A stretch of 64,000 bases of DNA from SAR324 cluster bacterium (GTDB lineage: Bacteria; SAR324; XYD2-FULL-50-16): contig JANQGX010000045.1 in the NCBI GenBank assembly GCA_028282885.1, forward strand, positions 186,001 through 250,000, written 5' to 3'. Within the stretch, counting starts at the first letter, position 1. The number at the start of each line of letters is the position of its first letter. Under the pieces are notes generated by a model. It saw nothing but the letters and a program-made list of their open reading frames with translations, was not told the DNA's origin and did not search any database. The position numbers and the translations under genes are program-made. Shown here one piece after another: positions 53,462 through 61,563 of this stretch.

Positions 53462-54754
53462 TTATGATTCATAAAGTGTCGTCCAATCCGGGTAATCTTT
53501 CGTTGAGATCGGCACCCATTCCGGCGGTATTCGATAGGCACGATAAACCTTGTTTCCAAACGCGCCGCCCTCTGGAGCCTGGTATTCCCAGACGATCTCT
53601 TTATCGGGCGTCACCTCGATCAACCGACCGTTGGCTCCGTCGGTAATTAAAGTGTTGCCGTTGGGCAGGCGTTGCATACCACTGATAAAATGGCTGAAGA
53701 AGTGGTCTTTGCCATTTTCACTGCCGTACTGCCAGACAATTTCACAGGTAATCGGATCGATTTCCACCACCCTGGAGTATTCTCTTGTGTACCTGGGAAA
53801 ATCCTGTGGTCCGCCATATCCGGATTCACCCCCGTTGTCAAAAACCAGGATGTTTCCTTCACCGGGGAGTCCACAGGGGATCATATGGGAGTGATGCTGC
53901 CCCACAAACTGGCCCACCTTGGCAGAATGGGGCTCCCGATTGAAATCGGGTCCCAGTTTCCACACCGGTTTTCCTGTTGCTTTGCTGATGATGGCAATAA
54001 AATTGGCATTTCGTGAGCTGATGATGATGTTTTCCGGATGAAACCGCTCATCCTTTGCCTCATCGAACCACTTGTTTCTGCCCAGGTATGACGCGCTGTT
54101 GATATGAATCCAGTCAAAATGATCCTTTTGTTCATCATAATTGACTGCCTTTCGAATTGCTTCAAGAGCCTCCACATCAAATCCGAATTCATTCATGTGA
54201 TCAACCCCATGCCACTCAAAACCGGTGAGGTTCCCTTCCCAGTCGATTTCATAGATGACGTCGTCCAACAGTCTTTTACTGCTGATCGTATCTATCTCCC
54301 TGTTTTTATGAGATAGAACCAGGGTTTTTCCTTTATTAACAAAATCCTGACCCGGTGCATAATACCCGACCGGATTGCCTTCCCTCTGAAAATCATGGTG
54401 CTGCCGGGACATCTGAATACCGGTATTGTCATCATCCCAATCTGCAAATGACCACTCTTCACGACCATCCCAGCTCATCTGGATCATTTCGATGGCATCC
54501 TGCCAGGGTGGTTTCTTGGTTCCTCCAGCCTTATCGTCCATGGGATCATTGACCAGCGGATCCTTTCCCATTCGGTTTCTTTTTCGACCCAACAGGGACC
54601 CACCGGGGAGCACTTTAACAGGTTGTCCGTCACAATCCCATTGATGAACTACCTTGCCTTCCATATCGACGAGGTAACAGTTTTCAGTGGGACCTGCGTA
54701 ACAGTAAACGGTATACCCTCGACATTGCATCTGTTCAGTTTCTTTTGTGTTCAT
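53462..54754 (-). CDS. arylsulfotransferase (ASST)-like protein, no signal peptide
   Basis: 430 residues with the ASST-family opening GYTVYCYAGPTENCYLVDMEGKVVHQWD and then repeated blades of a propeller (VLPGGSLLG, YEIDWEGNLTGFEWHGVDHMNEF, VWKLGPDF, NGNTLITDGANGRLIEVTPDKEIVWEY). Conserved histidines occur in RQHHDF and QHHSHMIP (about residue 285). Aryl-sulfate sulfotransferases move sulfate between phenolic compounds without PAPS, and known ones are periplasmic; this one has no signal peptide, so it seems cytoplasmic. It may instead have lost the sulfate function and serve as a structural or binding propeller. It precedes the dppA-like gene by 36 bases. Confidence 0.62.
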   Translation of the reverse strand: MNTKETEQMQCRGYTVYCYAGPTENCYLVDMEGKVVHQWDCDGQPVKVLPGGSLLGRKRNRMGKDPLVNDPMDDKAGGTKKPPWQDAIEMIQMSWDGREEWSFADWDDDNTGIQMSRQHHDFQREGNPVGYYAPGQDFVNKGKTLVLSHKNREIDTISSKRLLDDVIYEIDWEGNLTGFEWHGVDHMNEFGFDVEALEAIRKAVNYDEQKDHFDWIHINSASYLGRNKWFDEAKDERFHPENIIISSRNANFIAIISKATGKPVWKLGPDFNREPHSAKVGQFVGQHHSHMIPCGLPGEGNILVFDNGGESGYGGPQDFPRYTREYSRVVEIDPITCEIVWQYGSENGKDHFFSHFISGMQRLPNGNTLITDGANGRLIEVTPDKEIVWEYQAPEGGAFGNKVYRAYRIPPEWVPISTKDYPDWTTLYES

Positions 54755-54850
54755 AATTGTCTTTACGGCACTTTGAATAATTAAACATACTGTGTGTTAT
54801 CGCGACGTTAAACTTTTAAAAGTACCCTTAATTGATGTTATAAAGAAGAG

Positions 54851-54949
54851 TGTCATCCCGAGTTAATTCCGGAATTCGGATGTGTAAACCATTTATATAC
54901 CCGGCCCGGCTCATGAGATGCGAGACATGCAGCATCGAACGGGGTGACA
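54851..54949. repeat. 99-base element with terminal inverted repeats, MITE-like
   Basis: TGTCATCCCG at 54851-54860 is repeated in inverse near the other end as CGGGGTGACA (54940-54949), nine of ten matching. A second smaller hairpin (ATCCCGA/TCGGAT) sits inside. It is in the 231-base gap before the TRAP permease stop, and contains no coding frame. Shares its end sequence with the hairpins at 46512 and 51787. Confidence 0.45.
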
Positions 54950-54985
54950 AAGTCTGTTTTTCCATCACTCGTTGCGACCTGTCGG

Positions 54986-56935
54986 TCAGGCAGTACCCAT
55001 TTCCGCAACAGCTTTTTTCCGCCAGGTCATAATCGGAAGTGCCAGTAGAGCGATCACAAAGCCCGCAGCAGTCGACCGCCATTCAGGAAAAGCAATCAAA
55101 AAGCCCGCCAGGACCAGAAAAGGACGCAGCCAGCTTTCCACAAGCCCCATTTTTATCAGGTAGCCTTCAAATCCCGCGGCTATCAGTACGATCCCGACAA
55201 GGCAAAAAACAAAGAGATACAGGGACTCCAGCAGTGGGCCCTGCAGAATCATCGCCGGATTAAAAATAAAGAAAAAGGGGATAAAATAAAGTACCACACC
55301 GAGACGCATGCAGATGACTGCGGTTTTCATGGGACTGGCTCCCGACAGCGTTGCGGCAACAAAAGCGCCGGGCGCAACCGGCGGTGTGATGCCACCGATC
55401 AACGCGTAGTAGATAATAAAAATATGAACTGCCAGAATATTCAGATCCCCCGCTTTCACCGCTGCAGGAGCCATGCTCAGCGACAGGAAAATATATGCCG
55501 GTACAACCAGACCGGCCATTCCCAGAATGTAGCATGCGATAACACCGGCCAGCAATATCAGGATAATGTTGCCGCCGGTTGCACTGATAAGTGTCGAGGT
55601 GAACGCGCCCGAAATCCCGGTCGACACCAACCCTACCAGAACAAAACACATGGGAAGCAAAGCAGCCGATGTCTGGGACAGAAGTTTTCCCACGGTGGCA
55701 ATGGAATCGATAAATTTTTGGACGGTAAACCGGGTTTTCCTGTTAAAAGACGAAAGCACGATCATCAATGCGGAAGCATAGTAAGGCGTGTAGGTGGACC
55801 ATTTCATGTATGCAAGTCCCCACACCAGAAAGGCCAGTATGATGATAAAAGGCCAGCCCTCCTTCAGCACCGATAAAAAATGGGGAATTTCCTCTTTTGA
55901 TAATCCCTGCAGGTTCAATTTTGCAGCGTACGCGTCCACCTGCATAATTAATCCGAAAAAGTAGAGAAAGGACGGAATAATGGCAATTGTGATGATAACC
56001 GAATAATCGACTCCCAGAAAACCTGCCATGATGAACGCCACAGCCCCCATGACAGGCGGCATCAGAATTCCCCCTGTCGATGCGCAGGCTTCAATGGCAC
56101 CGGCATATGTCCTGGAAACCCCCATTTTTTTCATGGCGGGGATGGTTACACTGCCGGTACCTACAATATTGGCCAAGGGATTACCACTCAGGCTTCCGAA
56201 AAATGCACTGGAGATAATCGCCACCTTGGCCGGGCCTCCCCTGTATTTACCAAGAAGCGAAAGTGACAGATCCAGGAAGAAGCTACCCGCTCCCGAAGCG
56301 ATAAGAATACCGGCAAAAATAAGAAACCCTAAAAGCAGTTCGGCCACCACGATGCTGGGCAGACCGATAACGCCATCATAACCAAAGACGTTGCGGCCCA
56401 CAATATCTGCAAATCGAAAACTCTTGCCGTATAAAATTCCCGGCATTCTATCGGCAATCAACGGATACAATCCAATCAACAAGTTTACAGCCAGAAAAAC
56501 GTTCCCGGCCAGCCTCCTGCCCGCCTCCAGTAGAAGCGCACCGAACAGGATGGCCAGGATCAGTTTGTAATGATCCGGCGGACGACTCCAACCGATCTGG
56601 CTAATTTCGTACTCGTTGAGGGAGAAGTAAATGGCGATACAAAAACCTGTCAACGCCAGAAAAAGGTCGTACCACCTGATCCTCCTGGCGCCTTTTTTCT
56701 TACTGGCCGGAAGGATGAGAATGGAACCGGGCAGAAAAATGGCAATAAACACATAAAAGTAGGTCACCTGGTTGATCACCACTCCCGAAATCCTGATGCT
56801 GTACAGGTAAAAGACGCTGATCACGATTCCAACTGAAGTCATTAGAACAAAAATGACCTTCAACCAGGTCGGAAAGCTCTCATATCTGGAATCTTCATTG
56901 GTTTCCACTTCCGGGGAAGTTTGTTCTTTTTCCAT
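54986..56935 (-). CDS. TRAP transporter permease, fused DctQ-DctM (TAXI type)
   Basis: 649 residues with roughly sixteen hydrophobic segments. The first third is a DctQ-like small unit (about 25-170, four to five helices), the rest is a DctM-like large permease with GLPSIVVAELLLGFLIF, SGNPLANIVGTGSVTIP and the GGITPPVAPGAFVAATLSGASPM segment of TAXI-family permeases. Fusion of the two subunits is the rule for TAXI systems. Transport is driven by a sodium or proton gradient and needs the periplasmic TAXI receptor encoded 157 bases upstream. Substrates known for other TAXI systems include glutamate and alpha-ketoglutarate; the substrate here is unknown. Confidence 0.92.
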   Translation of the reverse strand: MEKEQTSPEVETNEDSRYESFPTWLKVIFVLMTSVGIVISVFYLYSIRISGVVINQVTYFYVFIAIFLPGSILILPASKKKGARRIRWYDLFLALTGFCIAIYFSLNEYEISQIGWSRPPDHYKLILAILFGALLLEAGRRLAGNVFLAVNLLIGLYPLIADRMPGILYGKSFRFADIVGRNVFGYDGVIGLPSIVVAELLLGFLIFAGILIASGAGSFFLDLSLSLLGKYRGGPAKVAIISSAFFGSLSGNPLANIVGTGSVTIPAMKKMGVSRTYAGAIEACASTGGILMPPVMGAVAFIMAGFLGVDYSVIITIAIIPSFLYFFGLIMQVDAYAAKLNLQGLSKEEIPHFLSVLKEGWPFIIILAFLVWGLAYMKWSTYTPYYASALMIVLSSFNRKTRFTVQKFIDSIATVGKLLSQTSAALLPMCFVLVGLVSTGISGAFTSTLISATGGNIILILLAGVIACYILGMAGLVVPAYIFLSLSMAPAAVKAGDLNILAVHIFIIYYALIGGITPPVAPGAFVAATLSGASPMKTAVICMRLGVVLYFIPFFFIFNPAMILQGPLLESLYLFVFCLVGIVLIAAGFEGYLIKMGLVESWLRPFLVLAGFLIAFPEWRSTAAGFVIALLALPIMTWRKKAVAEMGTA

Positions 56936-57092
56936 TGAAATCTTTCTTCCTTGCTAAGGATAAGATGCAAGTTTGATTATAACCGTTCAGTATGTCCTTC
57001 TTCAGCTTCAAGGGTAGGGCAATTCAGAAACCGCATGAATCCATCCTTGGAACTGAAGCAGGAGCTAACTGCTTTAAATGTTTGAATTTTAG

Positions 57093-58283
57093 CTAAGGTA
57101 TCTCAAGCATCGCCTTGATCCTGGGAATATCCTGCTTGTGTTTTTTCCAGATTTTCAGCCAGTCCTCGTTTTTCGGTGTTGCCCTTTCCCCCTTGTTGTC
57201 CGCTTCCTTGAGTGCAGCGTCAAAGGCCTGGATATATCTATTGAAGAGGTTTTTGTTGTAAGCCTGCCGTTTATCGTCAGCGGCAGTCCACATTCCTTTC
57301 TCCTTGAGATACTTGATGGTTGCCCGGTGCAGGGGAATAAAACTCTGGTCCAATACACTGCGGAAACTGTTGATATTCATGGTTGCTGCCGAACCGTGCT
57401 TCTCTTTCATGGCGTCTACATTCTCGTCGATAAACTTGACCAGGTTGTAGACAAGGTCATCATCCTGGTCTTCCAGAACAAAAAAGTAGGTAGGAACCAG
57501 AACCAGATTCATCCCCTGGGCCGATTTAACTGCAGTAGCAGGAGCTTTTCCAAACATCCAGTTGGGACAGACTTCGGTAGCCCTGGCAGCGGCTTCGGGA
57601 TTTGATTCAGGATCCAGATCCAGCCAGTGGAGCCCCCTCGGAGCCGTTTCCGCTTCAAATGTGTTGCCTGCGTCCGGAATCCACCAGACGATATCGGCTT
57701 TGCCGTCGGGAATAGCTTTGACAGCAGCATCCATACTTCCGAATTCATTCATTTTCCAATCATCCCTCTGCAATCCGGCCCAGGCTGCCACACCAAAGAT
57801 ATTCTGCCTGGGGGTGGCACCCGGAGGAGCCGCAAAAGTTACACCTCTTTTCAGATCGTTAATGGTCCGGTATTTCGTATCCCCGCGGAGCATGGGTGCA
57901 AACGCTTCGATGGTTGCAGGCCACATGACCGTAATCGGAAGAGGACCTGATCCCTTGGCGGCATATTCGTTTCGTGCTTCCATAAAAAACAGTGGACCAC
58001 CGGCACCCTGGACAAAAATCTCGAAATCTTTCATTTTGAACCACTTCAATCGCTGGGCATGGACATCGCCGGGGGTTACCCTGACCTTCATTCCTGTTTT
58101 TTCTTCCAGAACCCCGGAAAAAGCCAGGGGAGCAAAATATTTGGGCCCTTTTGAGGGGGAGGAGACGCTCAAAGCCCTCGGCCATTCAAAACTCGATGCG
58201 GCATATGTTACCGCTGAAAAGCTTCCGAGTAATATCACACTAAATGCCAACATAGCTGCTTTAAAAAAACAAAGTTGTTTCAT
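57093..58283 (-). CDS. TRAP transporter solute-binding protein, TAXI family
   Basis: 396 residues with a signal peptide (about 1-28, FFKAAMLAFSVILLGSFSAVTYA). The TAXI pattern is present: VSSPSKGPKYFAPLAFSGVLEEKTG, then RGVTFAAPPGATPRQN (a ligand-loop block with conserved prolines), DGKADIVWWIPDAGN. It is about 70 residues longer than usual TAXI receptors. It delivers ligand to the fused permease. It has a near-consensus ribosome-binding site (GGAGGAAC) and lies 22 bases after the hydroxyacyl-CoA dehydrogenase gene, tying substrate uptake to the enzyme genes. Confidence 0.88.
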   Translation of the reverse strand: MKQLCFFKAAMLAFSVILLGSFSAVTYAASSFEWPRALSVSSPSKGPKYFAPLAFSGVLEEKTGMKVRVTPGDVHAQRLKWFKMKDFEIFVQGAGGPLFFMEARNEYAAKGSGPLPITVMWPATIEAFAPMLRGDTKYRTINDLKRGVTFAAPPGATPRQNIFGVAAWAGLQRDDWKMNEFGSMDAAVKAIPDGKADIVWWIPDAGNTFEAETAPRGLHWLDLDPESNPEAAARATEVCPNWMFGKAPATAVKSAQGMNLVLVPTYFFVLEDQDDDLVYNLVKFIDENVDAMKEKHGSAATMNINSFRSVLDQSFIPLHRATIKYLKEKGMWTAADDKRQAYNKNLFNRYIQAFDAALKEADNKGERATPKNEDWLKIWKKHKQDIPRIKAMLEIP

Positions 58284-58305
58284 TGTTCCTCCGTTTTGTT
58301 TTTAA

Positions 58306-59259
58306 TTAAAGATCCAAAGAACGAAAATGGGCCAGCTGTTTCAGCAGGCGCGTATTGATTCTGGATGCGATCTCTTCGCTTGTCTGTCCTGAATAGTCGT
58401 ACCACCCTTTTCCGCTTTTAATGCCCAGCTCTCCCTTTTTGACCTTTTCCGTTATTGATGGAGAAGGTTCGGTCCGGTTGCTGAGCACTTTGAAAATGTT
58501 CGCAGAAACCCTCTCGGAAGTGTCCAGGCCGATCATATCCTCCGCTTCCATCGGCCCAAGATTGGCCAACCTGAATCCGTAGCTAGCCCTGATAGCTGTA
58601 TCCAGGTCTTCCGGTGTGACAACGCCTTCATCCAGCAAGTAATCAATTTCCCGCTCCATGGCACCGGTGATCCTGTTGATGATAAACCCGGGTACTTCTT
58701 TCCTGACCAGGACTGGCTTTTTCCCGATTTTCAGCATCAACTCTTTGGTTAATTGAACTGTCTCCTCCGATGTCTGCTTGCCCCGGTGGATCTCGACCGC
58801 AGGAATAATATGCGCAGGATTGAAATAGTGAAGTCCGACAATTCTATCGGCTTTTTGAATTCCGTCGGAAATTGCAGACACTGTAAAACTACTGGTATTA
58901 CTTGCAAAAATGACTTCCTTATCGATATCGTCAAGCTTGCCAAACCATTCTCTCTTCAATTCAAGAATTTCCGGAATTGCCTCAACGACAAAGGAGCAGC
59001 GATCGGCAATTTCTCCAAAATCGTCAGTTACAGAAGGGGTTATTCTTGACTTAATCACGTCCGGATCCTCATTTAACAATCCGAATTCCTGAAATAGACC
59101 AAGATTTCCCTCAATCTGCTTCATCCCGGCTTCCAGAATCTCTTGACTCCGGTCCACCAGCAAAACGGGAATACCTGCTTCCGCAAATCCTTGGGCTACT
59201 CCTATTCCCATGATTCCGCTGCCAATCACGCCGATTCCCTGTATATCTTCCAGTTTCAT
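58306..59259 (-). CDS. 3-hydroxyacyl-CoA dehydrogenase-family NAD-dependent oxidoreductase
   Basis: 317 residues from the ATG at 59259, with AGGAGA nine bases upstream; the frame continues ten codons further but this is not likely. Rossmann start GVIGSGIMGIGVAQGFAEAG, then FVVEAIPE, ASNTSSFTVSAI, LHYFNPAHIIPAVEI (the His of the catalytic pair) and EVPGFIINRI; the C-terminal dimerisation domain has GPMEAEDMIGLD. These mark the HCDH/HBDH family, which oxidises 3-hydroxy acids or their CoA thioesters; carnitine and gulonate dehydrogenases are also members. In this cluster it may make a ketone from a hydroxyl on the imported substrate. Confidence 0.88.
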   Translation of the reverse strand: MKLEDIQGIGVIGSGIMGIGVAQGFAEAGIPVLLVDRSQEILEAGMKQIEGNLGLFQEFGLLNEDPDVIKSRITPSVTDDFGEIADRCSFVVEAIPEILELKREWFGKLDDIDKEVIFASNTSSFTVSAISDGIQKADRIVGLHYFNPAHIIPAVEIHRGKQTSEETVQLTKELMLKIGKKPVLVRKEVPGFIINRITGAMEREIDYLLDEGVVTPEDLDTAIRASYGFRLANLGPMEAEDMIGLDTSERVSANIFKVLSNRTEPSPSITEKVKKGELGIKSGKGWYDYSGQTSEEIASRINTRLLKQLAHFRSLDL

Positions 59260-59337
59260 TATTCTTCTCCTGACAATTCTTCGAGTCAACGATCCGGGAA
59301 ACCTCCTTGAATACGGATCATTTCGAATTCAATCGTC

Positions 59338-59395
59338 ATTCGGGGATGTTTCCAGAGAAGCAAGTGCAAGACTCGGGCTGGAGCCATCCCCGGAT
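59338..59395. repeat. inverted repeat in the SDR-dehydrogenase gap
   Basis: ATTCGGGGATG (59338-59348) and CATCCCCGGAT (59385-59395), ten of eleven matching, 36-base loop, in the 180-base gap between the SDR stop and the next gene. It also starts after GTCAT, like the other repeats of the cluster. Confidence 0.42.
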
Positions 59396-59439
59396 ATCGA
59401 TTGGATTCTTATACATTAATATGAACTTCCAGAGGTTTT

Positions 59440-60237
59440 CTAAGTGATCACAAATCCGCCATCTACCATAAGAGTATGACCTGTCATGAAATCGGAGGCC
59501 CGGGAAGAACAGAAGACTATTGATCCGATATAATCTTCCGGTTCCCCCAAGCGTCCGAGGGGGATTCGCTTGACAACAGATTCCCTCATTTCTGCCCCCG
59601 GTCCTTCCTCCTCGAACAACCAGGACGTCAAAGGAGATCTGAATACCGTGGGAGCTATCGCATTGACGTTTATTCCGGAAGGTCCGTACTCGACTGCAAA
59701 ACATTTGGTAAGCATGTCTGTTGCTGCTTTGGAGGAGCAGTAAGCCGTTGCGTTGCTGGCAGCTACCTGTCCGCGAACCGAAGAGATGATCACCATCTTG
59801 CCTCCCCGGTTCTGTTCGATCATCACCCTGCCGGTCTCTCTGCAGATAAGCCAGGTTTGACGTACATTGGCATCCTGAATACCATCAAAATCCGTCAGGG
59901 TTGTTTCAAATGCTGTTCCCGGTTTATTGAATCCTGAAGCAACAACCAGGATGTCCAGGCCGCCGAACTGCTCGGCAGCTTTCTGAACAATAGTGGCAGC
60001 ATTCTCTTCGTTATCGGGTCTGAGATTGATAGAAAAGACGTTGCATCCGTCCTGTTGAATGGAACCTTCGATTTCGCTCAGTATTTCCCTGTTTCCGCCC
60101 GTAAGCGTAACAGAGGCTCCTGCTCTGGCCAGGGCTTTTGCCGCAACCCTACCCAGCGCCCCAGTGGCTCCGATGATAAGCGCTGATTTTCCGGTTAAAT
60201 CAAAATACGCCTGGGTATTGTACAGTTCATCATTCAT
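59440..60237 (-). CDS. short-chain dehydrogenase/reductase
   Basis: 265 residues from the ATG at 60237 (AAGG site upstream), which gives the usual distance to the glycine motif; a frame of 41 further codons is not part of the family. The cofactor motif is IGATGALGR (near residue 20), NAG-like VVASG, catalytic Ser in SSVRG, and Tyr-Lys in YCSSKAA (Y-x3-K). NADP/NAD preference is unclear. It probably oxidises a secondary alcohol to ketone or the reverse. Clustered with another dehydrogenase, two C-C hydrolase-like proteins and two importers. Confidence 0.9.
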   Translation of the reverse strand: MNDELYNTQAYFDLTGKSALIIGATGALGRVAAKALARAGASVTLTGGNREILSEIEGSIQQDGCNVFSINLRPDNEENAATIVQKAAEQFGGLDILVVASGFNKPGTAFETTLTDFDGIQDANVRQTWLICRETGRVMIEQNRGGKMVIISSVRGQVAASNATAYCSSKAATDMLTKCFAVEYGPSGINVNAIAPTVFRSPLTSWLFEEEGPGAEMRESVVKRIPLGRLGEPEDYIGSIVFCSSRASDFMTGHTLMVDGGFVIT

Positions 60238-60346
60238 TTGAAAACCTTTCAATTGAGGTATTACCGAGTTTGCTTGCGCGATGAAGAGTTTATGGTGATT
60301 GCTTCGATGCACCGGACAGTCTCTGATGCTATTGTCCACTTTTACA

Positions 60347-60682
60347 TTATGATTCGACAACGATGACCATTACTTCCGCCGGCTGACCGCTATTCACCCG
60401 GATCTCCCGTTTTTCACCCGCTTCGATGTAAACCAGATCACCCTTATCTGCAACATGGACTTCATCAGGGGAATCTCCGGTCACTGTTACGGATCCTTTG
60501 ACAACTACATAAATTCGATCAACAGGAGCTGACGACATTTCGGCATATCCATTGGGGAGAAAATACGAATAGCTGATGACGGTTTGCTTTGTCTGCTCCT
60601 TCGTCAGTTTGATGACCCCGTACACGCCTTCGTGCTGAGGAGCCTCATAGGGAGTTCCTTCTTCTCTCTTTATAGTAATCAT
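60347..60682 (-). CDS. small cupin-domain protein
   Basis: 111 residues with one cupin barrel: motif 1 region SSAPVDRIYVVVKGSVTVTG and motif 2 GDLVYIEAGEKREI. The usual metal-binding histidines are mostly missing (no HxH in motif 1), so an enzyme is not assured; sensing or ligand binding is also possible. The ATG overlaps the preceding small gene's stop by four bases (ATGA), a strong sign of translational coupling. It is the second gene of the accessory cluster. Confidence 0.72.
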   Translation of the reverse strand: MITIKREEGTPYEAPQHEGVYGVIKLTKEQTKQTVISYSYFLPNGYAEMSSAPVDRIYVVVKGSVTVTGDSPDEVHVADKGDLVYIEAGEKREIRVNSGQPAEVMVIVVES

Positions 60683-60918
60683 TTGGATTTCATATCAATC
60701 TGTTTGTTTAGAATCACAAAAGGATTTACACTCATCTGTTCGATGAAATCTGTCATATCAGTCATAATCTTCCTGTATTCCGATTTCGTAATCTCCCCGG
60801 TCTTCAGTTTTTCACCGAGGTAGTTGGCAATGATGTCGACAATAAGGACTTGATTCCATCCGGCAAAAATCAGGGCATGGATTAGATTTTCGAGCAGTCT
60901 GGATTCCTGGTATTTCAT
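60679..60918 (-). CDS. small uncharacterised protein coupled to cupin
   Basis: 79 residues, helical by composition (RLLENLIHALIFAGWNQ then IIANYLGEKLKTGEI), acidic and basic evenly mixed, no signal peptide or membrane segment. I do not recognise it. It starts the transcription unit and overlaps the cupin gene by four bases. A helix-rich fold of two to four helices, perhaps a subunit or partner of the cupin protein, is a guess. There is no good Shine-Dalgarno sequence. Confidence 0.5.
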   Translation of the reverse strand: MKYQESRLLENLIHALIFAGWNQVLIVDIIANYLGEKLKTGEITKSEYRKIMTDMTDFIEQMSVNPFVILNKQIDMKSK

Positions 60919-61563
60919 TATTTGACAGTCGAATAAATTGAACTTCTGTTGCCAAAACCTGTTGTTTTTGAAAAGTCACTATCTCATCATTCCTCCTGCC
61001 GCAGGTTGGATTCGACTACCTCAACCGGACGGGGACACAGCAGCAAAACGGGAGATACTCCGGTCTTTTTTCCTGAGACCCGGGAGTGAAGAGGCCTTAT
61101 TGCCTGATTCACTGTTCAAAACCGCAGGCAAATGCCCCCTGGTTTTCCATGTTTCGTTGAATCCCATTTGATCTCATTGCTTGGTGATTAACCATCAGTG
61201 ACAAAATATGGCAAATCTGTGTTTTCCCTACTGCAAATATTTGTCCTTAAGCGTCAGCATGCAATAGAAAAATACAAAATCGAGCAAATCTGATCATTCC
61301 GGTAATATTCTAACCATCTATAATGACTACTTTTACTTCTGTATAATCGAGGTTTCTTTTTGAGCTTCAATTTTTGGTTGCTCAGCTTTCAAATCTTGGA
61401 TAAAGTGGGTAAACAGAACAAATGACGAAATACAGGCACTATTCTGCCTTTATTTAGCCAACTCCATTGCGAAAATCAATACGGCTGTCCCCAATATCTT
61501 TCCAAAGCGATACCTGTTCCTGCCAGGGTCAAACAGGAACTGAAAACTTTGAGGGAAATAAAT
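60919..61563. other. 645-base divergent region between catabolic cluster and sigma54 activator
   Basis: The longest non-coding stretch in the window. No gene is supported. Contains GCAAATCTG direct repeats at 61211-61219 and 61284-61292, a CAAATATTTG palindrome near 61237-61246, and an inverted repeat at 61516-61540. No strong sigma54 box (TGGCAC-N5-TTGC) was found on either strand; promoters for both directions must lie here. Confidence 0.55.
61516..61540. promoter_or_regulatory. inverted repeat upstream of sigma54 activator gene
   Basis: GTTCCTG (61516-61522), 11-base loop, CAGGAAC (61534-61540), 24 bases before the ATG. An alternative pairing CCTGTT/AACAGG overlaps it. Possible self-operator or leader hairpin. 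Confidence 0.38.

Noticed and set aside
61124..61137. GC-N10-CC spacing on the minus strand, a sigma54-like pattern upstream of the catabolic operon
   Set aside because: Only the two dinucleotides fit. The surrounding bases do not match TGGCAC-N5-TTGC.
60938..61171. 77-codon frame in the divergent region before the sigma54 activator
   Set aside because: No start signal, unusual composition and no homology recognised; likely regulatory DNA.
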